Source: Bradyrhizobium sp. BTAi1
Lineage (GTDB): Bacteria > Pseudomonadota > Alphaproteobacteria > Rhizobiales > Xanthobacteraceae
Direction of reading: 5' to 3'
NCBI RefSeq assembly: GCF_000015165.1
Contig: NC_009485.1
Location: 7,521,501-7,585,500 of the forward strand
DNA: 64,000 bases
Below are positions 51,972 to 61,469 of the stretch, piece after piece. Within the stretch, counting starts at the first letter, position 1, and every line of letters starts with the position of its first letter. Both the position numbers and the translations under genes were made by a program. The notes beneath the pieces are model-generated. The model was not told the DNA's origin. It saw only the letters and a list, made by a program, of their open reading frames with translations, and did no database searches.

Positions 51972-53951
51972 CTACTGACGCGCGGCGCGCGGTGCCTCGC
52001 GCTTCAATTGCTCCAGCGCCTCCGGCATCATGCGGCCGAACATCGAGCTTAGCATCGCCGTCGGGATCAGCCCCGAACTGCCGCTCTCCTGTCCCGGCCC
52101 GCCCGACATCAGGAATTGCGGCACCAGCGGCTGGTTGATCCGGGTCAGCGCCTCGGCGAACTTGGCGAAGTTCTGCTCGGCCAGCCGGAACTCCGGCCCG
52201 CCATAGGCATCGACCGCGAGCTTGGTCGCCTGCGCGCTGGCCGCGCCGACCGCCAGCGCGCGATCGGCCTCGCCCTGGCCTTCCAGTCGCGATTGTTCGC
52301 CGACGGCAGCTGCCGTGACCTTGCGTGTCTCGGCATCCTTTTGCGCACGGGCCAGCGCGGCCGCGCCCTCGTTCTCGTTGACGCGGATCTGGATCAGCGA
52401 CTGGGTCAGCGCGGCCTGGGCTGCCGCGGTCGCCTTCGCTTCGTTCAAGGTGCGCTCCTGGATCGCGGCCTTCTCCTGTTCCTGGAAGGTCTCGACCTGC
52501 TCGCGTGCGACCTGGCGCATACGCAGCTGGATCAGGATGTTCTCGATCGTCTGATCGCCTGGTGCCGCGCGCGGCGTGCCGATCAAGACCTCCTGCAGCT
52601 CGAGCGAATAGCCTTCGAACTTCACCTTCATCTCGGCCGCCGACTCCTCCTGGATCGCGGCGCGGTTCTGCAGCAATTCGATCAGGGTCATCTTCTGCGC
52701 GACGTTCTTGAAGAACGCGCTGACCATCGGATCGAGCGTCTGTTCGACCAGCTTCTTCACGTCGCCGAAGCGTTGAATGATCATCGGCGCCTTCTTGTAG
52801 TCGATGTGCATCACGACCGAGAGCGGCAAGGTCGGCTCGAACGCGTCCTTGGTGATCAGCGAGATCTCCGACAGATTTTCATCGAGCTTCATCGCGCCGA
52901 CCTCGCCGCGCACCCATTTCAGGATGAAGTTGACGGTCGGAACGATCTCGATCTTGCCGGCATAGGTGTTGAACGCATATTTGCCCGGCAGCAGCGGATC
53001 CTTCCAGACGCCGCGGCCGCCATTGCCGACCAGCTCGCCATGGCGATACTGCTCGCCCGACACGTCAGCCGTGCGCGGGCCGGTGTAGAAGATCACGACG
53101 CCGACATTGCCGACCGGGATGATGGTCTTCGGCACATTCTCCACGGTGGCAAACAGCCGGTTGATGTACCAGGTGCCCTCGACGATGACCTGCAGCTGGC
53201 GGCCGCGATGCCCGCCGGCGGCGAGAAATTTCTCCGGCTCCTGGAAGTTGTTGTGAAAGGTGCCGTCGTCATGCAGGTCGGTACCGACCTCCGGCGCGAT
53301 GATCTCGCCGGGCGGCAGCGACGGACCGTCATGCACGGTGACGATGCCGACGAGGTCATGATCAGCCGCCAGGATGACGGGTGTGAAGCCCCAGCGCTCG
53401 GCGATCGTCAGTTGCATCGCGTCGAGCACGACACGCTCCTGCTCGCTCAAGGCATGGCCGTAGACGCGCTCGTCGGTGATGATGGCGAACTGCGTGGTGT
53501 TGATCGCATAGGTGCCCTCGCGCAGGATCTTGCGCTGCGGGCCCTTCTGGCCGCCGGCGCGCAGGAAGCGACGCGCGTCCTGGAAATCGCTCTTGTCATC
53601 GCTGTCGTTGGCGCCCAGCACCTGCGAGGCGCCGAGCGGCGCGCCGTCACGGGCAAAGACATAGGCGATCTTGCCCTGGCCCACGGTGACGAGGTCGGAG
53701 CGATGGATGCGGTACATGAAGGGGAAGAACAGGTGCAGGCCGCCGCGCAACACTTCCGGCTCGAAGCCAGCCTCGCCGTTCAGCGCAATGAACCCGTCAG
53801 CCACGGAGCCGCGCGGCGTCCATAGTTTCTCGACAATCCCGACTTGGTTGTTCGGAATGTAGCGGATGACGTTGGAAAGCTTCAGCAACGCAAGCAGCGC
53901 AATGATCGCCCCGGCCGCGAGGGCCGGCTGGATCAGAGTGGTGATGTCCAT
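51972..53951 (-). CDS. Large band-7/SPFH-domain protein
   Basis: A 659-residue membrane-anchored SPFH (flotillin-like) protein. An N-terminal helix (LAAGAIIALLALLKLSNVI) is followed by YIPNNQVGIVEKLW, typical of band-7 proteins. Residues 123-155 and 236-268 are two copies of a repeated block (F-Q-x3-FL-AGG--G-Q---EGT--IN). The SPFH core continues to about 430, then an Ala/Glu/Gln-rich coiled coil (REQVETFQEQEKAAIQERTL and on) and a Gly/Pro-rich tail. Expected to oligomerise on the inner membrane. The start at 53951 has GGAG seven to eight bases upstream. No NfeD-type partner is adjacent. Confidence 0.85.
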   Translation of the reverse strand: MDITTLIQPALAAGAIIALLALLKLSNVIRYIPNNQVGIVEKLWTPRGSVADGFIALNGEAGFEPEVLRGGLHLFFPFMYRIHRSDLVTVGQGKIAYVFARDGAPLGASQVLGANDSDDKSDFQDARRFLRAGGQKGPQRKILREGTYAINTTQFAIITDERVYGHALSEQERVVLDAMQLTIAERWGFTPVILAADHDLVGIVTVHDGPSLPPGEIIAPEVGTDLHDDGTFHNNFQEPEKFLAAGGHRGRQLQVIVEGTWYINRLFATVENVPKTIIPVGNVGVVIFYTGPRTADVSGEQYRHGELVGNGGRGVWKDPLLPGKYAFNTYAGKIEIVPTVNFILKWVRGEVGAMKLDENLSEISLITKDAFEPTLPLSVVMHIDYKKAPMIIQRFGDVKKLVEQTLDPMVSAFFKNVAQKMTLIELLQNRAAIQEESAAEMKVKFEGYSLELQEVLIGTPRAAPGDQTIENILIQLRMRQVAREQVETFQEQEKAAIQERTLNEAKATAAAQAALTQSLIQIRVNENEGAAALARAQKDAETRKVTAAAVGEQSRLEGQGEADRALAVGAASAQATKLAVDAYGGPEFRLAEQNFAKFAEALTRINQPLVPQFLMSGGPGQESGSSGLIPTAMLSSMFGRMMPEALEQLKREAPRAARQ

Positions 53952-54129
53952 GAGGGATCTCCAAGTCGCGCGCGGCCGGGGCGGCTCCTGCCGCCGCGCT
54001 GTCACCTCGCGCGATCATGCCGTTCGATGTCGGCGGGCGAGGAGCTAGGCATCCCCTGGACATTTCAAAGACCATCGTCGCCGAATTATTTCGCCTGCTC
54101 GGTTTGAACCTGCACCACGATCGGGCGAC

Positions 54130-54801
54130 TCAAGCGCCTGCGCCGAGCCGCATCGTCACCAGCGCCAGCACCTCCGGCTCGTCGAAGGCCGCCGCCGTGA
54201 GCGCAGCGCCGGCGGCGATCAGATCGTCATGGCCGAGATTGCTGCGCATGCCGACCGTGACGAGGCCCGCGGCATTCGCCGCGGTGATGCCGGCCCGGGA
54301 ATCCTCGAAGGCGAGCGAGCGATCGGGTGCGGCCCCGACCGCGCGCATCCCCTCGAGATAGGGCAGCGGGTGCGGCTTGCCGTGCGGCAGCTCGTCGCCG
54401 ATGATGACGGCGCGAAACCGAGCCGCAATCCCGAGCCCGTGCAGGATCATTTCGGCATTGGCGCGCGGCGCGTTGGTGACGGCGACCACGGGGATCGCCG
54501 CCGCCTCGGCATGATCGAGCAGCGTCATCAGGCCCGGCAATGGCTGCACCTCGCCGGCGGCGAGGCTGCGAAACACCGCCTCCTTCTGCGCCATGATTTC
54601 GGCACGCCGCTCCGGCGGCTCGTCCGGCAGAAACTCGGCGCCGATCGACGCATTCGAGCGCCCCAGCAGCTCCCGCGCGGCCCGCGCCCGGTCGAAGATG
54701 TGGCCATATCGCCCAAAGACGGCATTGAAGGCCTGGATGTGCAGCGCATCGGTGTCGGCCAGCGTGCCGTCGATATCGAACAACAGCGCTCGCTGTCGCA
54801 T
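54130..54801 (-). CDS. HAD-superfamily phosphatase (PGMB/GPH-like)
   Basis: A 223-residue HAD hydrolase with an alpha-helical cap. Motif I is FDIDGTLADTD (Asp9/Asp11), motif II VAVTNAP, motif III the Lys in HGKPHPLPYLEG, and motif IV FEDSRAGI. Fits phosphoglycolate phosphatase/beta-phosphoglucomutase-like enzymes that dephosphorylate small sugars. GAGGAG lies eight bases before the ATG. Monocistronic by spacing. Confidence 0.87.
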   Translation of the reverse strand: MRQRALLFDIDGTLADTDALHIQAFNAVFGRYGHIFDRARAARELLGRSNASIGAEFLPDEPPERRAEIMAQKEAVFRSLAAGEVQPLPGLMTLLDHAEAAAIPVVAVTNAPRANAEMILHGLGIAARFRAVIIGDELPHGKPHPLPYLEGMRAVGAAPDRSLAFEDSRAGITAANAAGLVTVGMRSNLGHDDLIAAGAALTAAAFDEPEVLALVTMRLGAGA

Positions 54802-54826
54802 GGAGAAGCTCCTCGAATCCGAAAAT

Positions 54827-54865
54827 TTGACCGCATCTGATCCGGAAGTTGACGCGATCTGATCC
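54827..54865. promoter_or_regulatory. Two 17-base direct repeats, 22-base spacing
   Basis: TTGACCGCATCTGATCC (54827-54843) and TTGACGCGATCTGATCC (54849-54865) agree at 14 of 17 positions and start 22 bases apart, about two helical turns. They lie between the divergent HAD phosphatase and the membrane-anchored unknown gene, so they could be paired operator sites. No regulator is adjacent. Alternative: a chance local duplication. Confidence 0.35.
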
Positions 54866-54929
54866 AACTATCGACCATAGCGACTGTCGTTATCTCCCAA
54901 ACGGCGTGAAACCGCGACGGGGGAAATTG

Positions 54930-55643
54930 ATGATCAACCATTTCAGCGCGACGTCTCATTCAAAGTCCTTCGTGAGGCTCGGCGGCGTCGCAGCCGTGGT
55001 CTCGACAATTGCCCTTCTCACAAGCGGTCCGGCGCAAGCTGCGTCGGCCAGCAGCGAGACCGTCAACGAGCAGTACTGCAGCGATCTCTGCAAGGCCTAT
55101 ATGTCCTGGTCCAACCGCATGCTGGCCATCACCAACCCCTCTTATGCGCGGCCGCAAGTGCGGGTCGCCGTGCCGCAGCACGTTCCCCGCAAGAAGACGG
55201 CGAGCGCCGACAAGGTGGAGCGGCAGGAGCGAATGCCGCAGCATCCGCCGAAGACGCACCGGCCGGCCAACCTGAACTCGTTCGCCCAGCTGCCCGCTGG
55301 CAGCCACGCCGCCCAGTCGGCGATGGAGCCGCCGAAGACCGAGGTCGCCGCCGACGATCCCGGCGGCGCGCCGACCGGCCCGCTGTTTGCGGCCGACTCG
55401 ACCCCGACCATGCCCTCCGCCTTGGCCGACATGCGCCGCGCGACCGAAGTGGTCGACATGCGGCTGGTGTCGATGACCGAGCCGGGCAGGGCCCAGGACT
55501 CGATCACGGTGGGCGAATCCAGCGGCGGCACCCGCTCGAAAATGCCCTCGATCTGGATCATGCTCGCCGCCGTGGCGCTGCTGGCCTTTTTCGGCCATGG
55601 CTGGATGAAACGGCGGGCGACCGCCCAGGAAGGGCTCAACTGA
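54930..55643 (+). CDS. Membrane-anchored protein of unknown function
   Basis: A 237-residue protein with an N-terminal signal-like helix (LGGVAAVVSTIALLTSGPAQA), a short segment with two cysteines (NEQYCSDLCKAYMSW), a long Pro/Lys/His-rich disordered stretch, and a C-terminal transmembrane helix (SIWIMLAAVALLAFFGHGW) followed by basic residues. So it is probably periplasmic, with a C-terminal inner-membrane anchor. GGGGAA before the ATG at 54930 supports this start. I do not recognise a family. Confidence 0.65.
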   Translation: MINHFSATSHSKSFVRLGGVAAVVSTIALLTSGPAQAASASSETVNEQYCSDLCKAYMSWSNRMLAITNPSYARPQVRVAVPQHVPRKKTASADKVERQERMPQHPPKTHRPANLNSFAQLPAGSHAAQSAMEPPKTEVAADDPGGAPTGPLFAADSTPTMPSALADMRRATEVVDMRLVSMTEPGRAQDSITVGESSGGTRSKMPSIWIMLAAVALLAFFGHGWMKRRATAQEGLN

Positions 55644-55776
55644 GCCCGCGTTCCGCGCCGGCCTGGACGCCCCGCGACATCTTCCAGGAACCATTCCGGA
55701 CAATTTGATCCTCGGCCGCCCCCGCTCGGGTCGGCACGCGGTTGAACTCGCCGGCCCTCCGCCTTATGGCTGGGCG

Positions 55777-57801
<2,025 letters not shown>

Positions 57802-57896
57802 TCGGCGCGGTCGCCCACTGAGCGGAGCACTGCGCCGGGTCCAAGCGTGTGAGTTGGGAGATCCCGCCACACATTCATCTGTCATCACCCGCGAAG

Positions 57897-59164
57897 TGTT
57901 CAGCCCGGGGACATGGCTGACAGGTGTTCGGAGACATGGTTGACACCTCAAAATCGGCTCGATTCGTCAAGCAAAGGGGCGAGCGATGCCGTGGCGAGAG
58001 GTGTCTGTCATGGACCAGCGACGAGAGTTTGTGATGCTTGCCAAGCAGGAGGGCGTGAACCGGCGGAAGCTGTGCCGTCAGTTCGGCATCAGCGCCGAGA
58101 CCGGCTACAAGTGGATCCAGCGGTATGACGCCGGCGATACGACGCTGGCGGACCGGTCGCGGCGGCCGCATCGGAGTCCGGAGCGCACGGCGGCTGCGAC
58201 TGAGCAGCAGATCGTCGCGTTGCGCGACGCCCACCCGGCCTGGGGCGCGCGCAAGCTCGCACGTCGTCTCGCGCGCGACGGGCAAACTGTCCCGGCGATA
58301 TCCACCGTGCACACCATCCTGCGCCGCTACGATCGCGTGAGCGAGCCTGCAGGCACGCCGGGGCAGCCGTACAGGCGTTTCGAGAAGGATGCGCCCAATC
58401 AGCTGTGGCAGATGGACTTCAAGGGGCACAGTGCGCTGGAGAACGGCGTGTCCTGTCACCCGCTGACTGCGCTGGACGACCACTCGCGCTTCTCCGCGTG
58501 CCTGGCGGCGTGTGACAACGAGCGCGGCTCTACGGTCAAAGGACATCTGGAGACGACGTTCCGCCGCTATGGACTGCCGGATGCGATGTTCGTCGATAAT
58601 GGTGGTCCCTGGGGCTTTACTCTCGAAGACCCCTGGACCGCGCTGACGGTCTGGCTTCTGAAGCTCGGCATTCGAACGATCCACAGCCGGCCGTATCATC
58701 CTCAGGGCCGCGGCAAGAACGAACGCTTCCACCGCAGCCTGAAGGCCGAAGTCTTTGCCTTCAAGCGCTACAGGGACCTTGACGACGTCCAGCGGGCGCT
58801 CGACGAATGGCGGGCCGTCTACAATCTCGACCGGCCCCACGAGGCTCTCGACTTCGATGTGCCGGCGAGCCGCTACCGGCCCAGCCCGCGAACGATGCCG
58901 GATCGCCTTCCGACGGTGGAATACGACGAGGGTGAGATCGTCCGTTCGGTGTCGAGCACCAAGGCCTATGTCAGTTTCGAGGGACGGCTCTGGAAAGTCC
59001 CGCAAGCCTTTCGCAGCGAGCGGCTCGCTATTCGCCCGCTCAGCCAGGACGGAAAATTCGGAATTTTCTTTGCCGCGCATCAGATCGCAGCGATCGATTT
59101 GCGCGACCCCAAAAGTGTCAACTATGTCCCCGAACAGGTGTAAGCTATGTCCCCGGGCTGAACA
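57897..59164 (+). mobile_element. IS481-family insertion sequence, complete
   Basis: A 1268-base element. The terminal inverted repeats begin with 18 identical bases, TGTTCAGCCCGGGGACAT, and stay similar for about 50. Inside each end a second copy of the GGGGACAT-G-T-ACA motif occurs 23 bases from the first, probably a second transposase site. The element is flanked by a 4-base direct repeat, GAAG (57893-57896 and 59165-59168), taken as the target duplication. One intact transposase gene fills it, so it may still be mobile. Confidence 0.88.
57986..59143 (+). CDS. IS481-family transposase
   Basis: A 385-residue DDE transposase. An N-terminal helix-turn-helix (VNRRKLCRQFGISAETGYKWIQRY) precedes the rve core with Asp144 (WQMDFKGH), Asp204 (FVDNGGPWG) and Glu246 (GKNERFHRSL); SRPYHPQGRGKNERF is the usual IS481 block. 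AGGGG six bases before the ATG supports this start. The stop codon lies inside the right inverted repeat. No frameshift seen. Confidence 0.93.
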   Translation: MPWREVSVMDQRREFVMLAKQEGVNRRKLCRQFGISAETGYKWIQRYDAGDTTLADRSRRPHRSPERTAAATEQQIVALRDAHPAWGARKLARRLARDGQTVPAISTVHTILRRYDRVSEPAGTPGQPYRRFEKDAPNQLWQMDFKGHSALENGVSCHPLTALDDHSRFSACLAACDNERGSTVKGHLETTFRRYGLPDAMFVDNGGPWGFTLEDPWTALTVWLLKLGIRTIHSRPYHPQGRGKNERFHRSLKAEVFAFKRYRDLDDVQRALDEWRAVYNLDRPHEALDFDVPASRYRPSPRTMPDRLPTVEYDEGEIVRSVSSTKAYVSFEGRLWKVPQAFRSERLAIRPLSQDGKFGIFFAAHQIAAIDLRDPKSVNYVPEQV

Positions 59165-59291
59165 GAAGGCGGGTGATCCAGTATCCCGCGGCGCCTCGGC
59201 TCCATCTCCACTGTCTCTGGAATACTGGATCGCCCGGTCAAGCCGGGCGATGACAGCGAGCTTGTCGTACAATGCAGCCTCAATCTCCGTT

Positions 59292-59433
59292 GTCATCCCG
59301 GACGAGCGCGCAAAGCGCGCGAAGATCCGGGATCCATAACCAGAGGGAGACGTATTGGACCGCCTCTCTGAGCCACGTGCGCGCCTCACACATTCGAGGG
59401 TGGCTATAGGTCACGGGTCAAGTCCGGGACGAC
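59292..59433. repeat. Composite palindromic repeat B
   Basis: A second composite palindrome just downstream of repeat A. The left half forms a hairpin with arms ATCCCGGA (59295-59302) and TCCGGGAT (59326-59333), holding an inner GCGCGC-AAA-GCGCGC stem. The right half has GTCCGGGACGAC (59422-59433), complementary to the start of the left half. Same architecture as repeat A, different sequence. No gene overlaps it. Confidence 0.65.
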
Positions 59434-59585
59434 ACCAAGTTTGTAGGACTGTCGCTCCAACTCACACGCCCAACGAGCACCACCGCGCGCGGCGCATCCA
59501 CGCCGCTCCGCAAAATTAAGGTGACGCTGCATGCAACTAGACGCCAGTGCGTCGTGCACCTCCTCTATCGCGATTCGATCGCGGA

Positions 59586-59805
59586 TCAGGACGCCCCATC
59601 GCCCCGGCTCAGTCCTGACGCCGCCAGCCGCGCCTTCAGGCGCGCAGCGGCGAAGGCGAGGAAGGCCCGCAGCTTGAGCGGCAGCAGGCCCTGGCCGGCA
59701 TGGACCAGGCTGACCGGGGCGGGCGGCGGCTCGAAGGATTCCGAAGCCAGTTGCAGCCGGCCGACGCTGATCGCGTCGGCGACCTCATAGGATAGCACGC
59801 GGGCT
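59586..59805 (-). pseudogene. LysR-family regulator, C-terminal fragment
   Basis: Encodes about 73 residues, beginning RVLSYEVADAISVGRLQLAS and including LVHAGQGLLPLKLRAFLAFA, the end of a LysR effector domain (the last beta-strand region and C-terminal helix). Everything upstream, including the DNA-binding domain, is missing; a stop lies just before in frame. It abuts, head to head, a C-terminal fragment on the other strand, so one internal deletion probably removed both gene starts. Confidence 0.7.
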
Positions 59806-59899
59806 CCACGTTGCGCTCAACAGCTGGACCAACTACATCAACAACGTTGCCCAGACCGAGATCGACTTTCCTGCCGTGGCGGCGCGCGCCGCAGCCTGA
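59806..59899 (+). pseudogene. Carboxymuconolactone-decarboxylase-like C-terminal fragment
   Basis: About 30 codons reading HVALNSWTNYINNVAQTEID, then FPAVAARAAA and a stop. The N-x-x-TNY-N-VA-TEIDFP pattern resembles the C-terminus of AhpD/carboxymuconolactone-decarboxylase-type proteins; this is from memory and tentative. It has no start region, and the LysR fragment begins on the other strand directly to its left. Confidence 0.5.
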
Positions 59900-59910
59900 C
59901 GAGATTCCAG

Positions 59911-59939
59911 CAGCGCCTCCGCGACAGGCGGAGGCGCTG
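59911..59939 (+). terminator. Terminator-like hairpin
   Basis: A perfect 12-base-pair stem, CAGCGCCTCCGC with its complement, around a five-base loop (GACAG), 11 bases after the stop of the carboxymuconolactone-decarboxylase-like fragment. It is probably that gene's old terminator. No T-tract follows. Confidence 0.55.
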
Positions 59940-60021
59940 ATATCGCACGCCCAATGAGCGAGGCCGCAGCGCGGCAAGGCCGTCCAATCGAGAGCGATCC
60001 GTTGGAGCGCATCGACCCCAA

Positions 60022-60059
60022 CGCTTCACAATCAAGGGCGTGAAGATCAAGAAGTAGTC
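60022..60059 (+). repeat. Diverged second copy of the ygiQ 3' end
   Basis: Positions 60033-60059 match 57777-57803 at 26 of 27 bases (core CAAGGGCGTGAAGATCA), including the ygiQ stop codon, and similarity extends left to about 60022. Translated, it reads RFTIKGVKIKK-stop against RFTTKGVKIRK-stop. It lies 2.2 kb after ygiQ and has no gene body before it. Either a trace of insertion at the ygiQ end (att-like) or of a duplication between related genomes. Confidence 0.65.
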
Positions 60060-60586
60060 CCTGCGCCCGCGAAGTCTCATCATATGGACACGCGCCCGCC
60101 TTGCTGTCCGCTATCGCGAACAATTTAGGCAAGCGAAGATAGCCATGCGCTTCGTGGGGCGTGCCTGTTCTGGCAGGCGACGATTTCTCTGATTCTGGCA
60201 AAGAAAATGTGCGGGTCTTCTCGGGGTTCTAAGCCCACATCTACAGCGTTCGTTGACCTGGCACCGGTCATCAGAACTACTTTCTCATAGCGACGAAAGA
60301 TGTCGTCCCGCGTCGTCTCGCCCAGAGACACGAGGCTGGACGATACAGAGAAAGGACCTAGCGCGCCCCAGCTCAGCGACCGCCGCATTCGCGTCGCGTG
60401 CGCCAGGCGTGTCCTCCGCCTCGGGCCTCTCTCAGACAAAGCGCAGCAGCCGCTGAACCGCCCTCCCCTGTCGCCCCCCGTGATTGCACGCTTCGGACCA
60501 TAGCCCTATACTCCCCGCGATTTCTATCAAATGACGATTTACGATCCGGTCATTAATGCGCGCGTCGATCCAAACGGGGCCAATTC
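60060..60586. other. Intergenic region, no clear gene
   Basis: A 527-base stretch between the ygiQ-end copy and the methyltransferase. A frame on the minus strand (60125-60439, about 104 codons) has no recognisable motif and no ribosome site. The right part (60500-60586) is AT-richer and likely holds the methyltransferase promoter. Nothing else seen. Confidence 0.35.
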
Positions 60587-61312
60587 ATGAACGATACGAT
60601 CGATATTCAACAGACCTTCTGGAATAGTTGGAATGCGTCGACCCGGGAGAAGGACGTCGGAGAGGTCTCGATCGATCAACGCGACGTCATCATATCATGG
60701 CTGGAAGGCCTGGGACGGACCGACCTCAAAATCATCGAGGTTGGATGTGGCGCCGGATGGTTGTGCGAGCACCTGACCCGGTTTGGTCAGGTGACAGCCA
60801 CCGACCTTTCTCACGAGGTCATCGCCCGGACCGCCAAGCGGCTCCTTGAGGTTCGCTTCATCCCAGGGGACTTCATGACACTCGATGTCGGCGGCGACTA
60901 CGATGTCGCGATCAGCCTTGAGGTGCTCGCGCATGTTGCTGACCAGCAGGCCTTTCTGGCCAAGATCGCCGATCTGCTGAAGCCGGGAGGTCGTCTGATG
61001 CTCGGCACCCAAAATGCGCCGGCTTTGCGGATGAACGACATTCCGCCACCGGCGCAGGGACAGCTTCGACGCTGGACCGACAGACATGAGCTGGCGCAAT
61101 TGCTCGGCAACCGCTTCGACGTCAGCGAGATGTTCTCGATCACGCCGCACTTCAATCGCGGACTGCTGCGCTACGTCAACGCGCCGCGCGTCCGACGATT
61201 GGCCGAAGCGCTCGGATTAGGTTGGCTGCATCGTTCTATTCGTCATACTCAAGAACGGATGTGGCTCGGCTGGACCATCATGTCGCTCGCCACCGTGCGG
61301 ACAGCGCGGTGA
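60587..61312 (+). CDS. Class I SAM methyltransferase
   Basis: A 241-residue methyltransferase of the UbiG/methyltransferase-12 type. Motif I is IIEVGCGAGWLC (about residues 49-60), the acidic end of strand 2 is VTATDLS, and YDVAISLEVLAHVADQQAFL followed by LKPGGRLML gives motifs II-III. The C-terminal part (from about 150) is family-specific and could bind the acceptor, possibly a lipid or sugar. It stands 157 bases before the C13 peptidase gene on the same strand. Acceptor unknown. Confidence 0.82.
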   Translation: MNDTIDIQQTFWNSWNASTREKDVGEVSIDQRDVIISWLEGLGRTDLKIIEVGCGAGWLCEHLTRFGQVTATDLSHEVIARTAKRLLEVRFIPGDFMTLDVGGDYDVAISLEVLAHVADQQAFLAKIADLLKPGGRLMLGTQNAPALRMNDIPPPAQGQLRRWTDRHELAQLLGNRFDVSEMFSITPHFNRGLLRYVNAPRVRRLAEALGLGWLHRSIRHTQERMWLGWTIMSLATVRTAR

Positions 61313-61469
61313 CAGCGCGCCCCCCCGCCGACCAGCACCGCGGCGGCAACCGGTCCACAATCGCGGCGGAGCGACAAATGCGGAGGATTCACGCGACCGG
61401 CGCAATCAATCGTTCGGAGATCGTGATTACCATCGCACCAGGCGTCTGGTCGGGGATGGTGAAAAGAAC

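Larger units (their letters stand above)
57879..59256. repeat. Composite palindromic repeat A, split by IS481
   Basis: Without the insertion this would be about 110 bases. Outer arms CTGTCATC (57879-57886) and GATGACAG (59249-59256) are perfect inverted copies, as are GATCCAGTAT (59175-59184) and ATACTGGATC (59222-59231). Each end forms its own hairpin: arms ATCACCCGC / GCGGGTGAT around GAAG on the left, and CGCCCGG / CCGGGCG around TCAAG on the right. The IS element sits exactly in the GAAG loop of the left hairpin. Confidence 0.8.

Noticed and set aside
52116..53825. 569-codon open frame opposite the band-7 gene
   Set aside because: Antisense shadow; the band-7 protein on the other strand is clear.
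60125..60439. 104-codon minus-strand frame
   Set aside because: No ribosome site, no motif, unusual composition; lies in decayed intergenic DNA.
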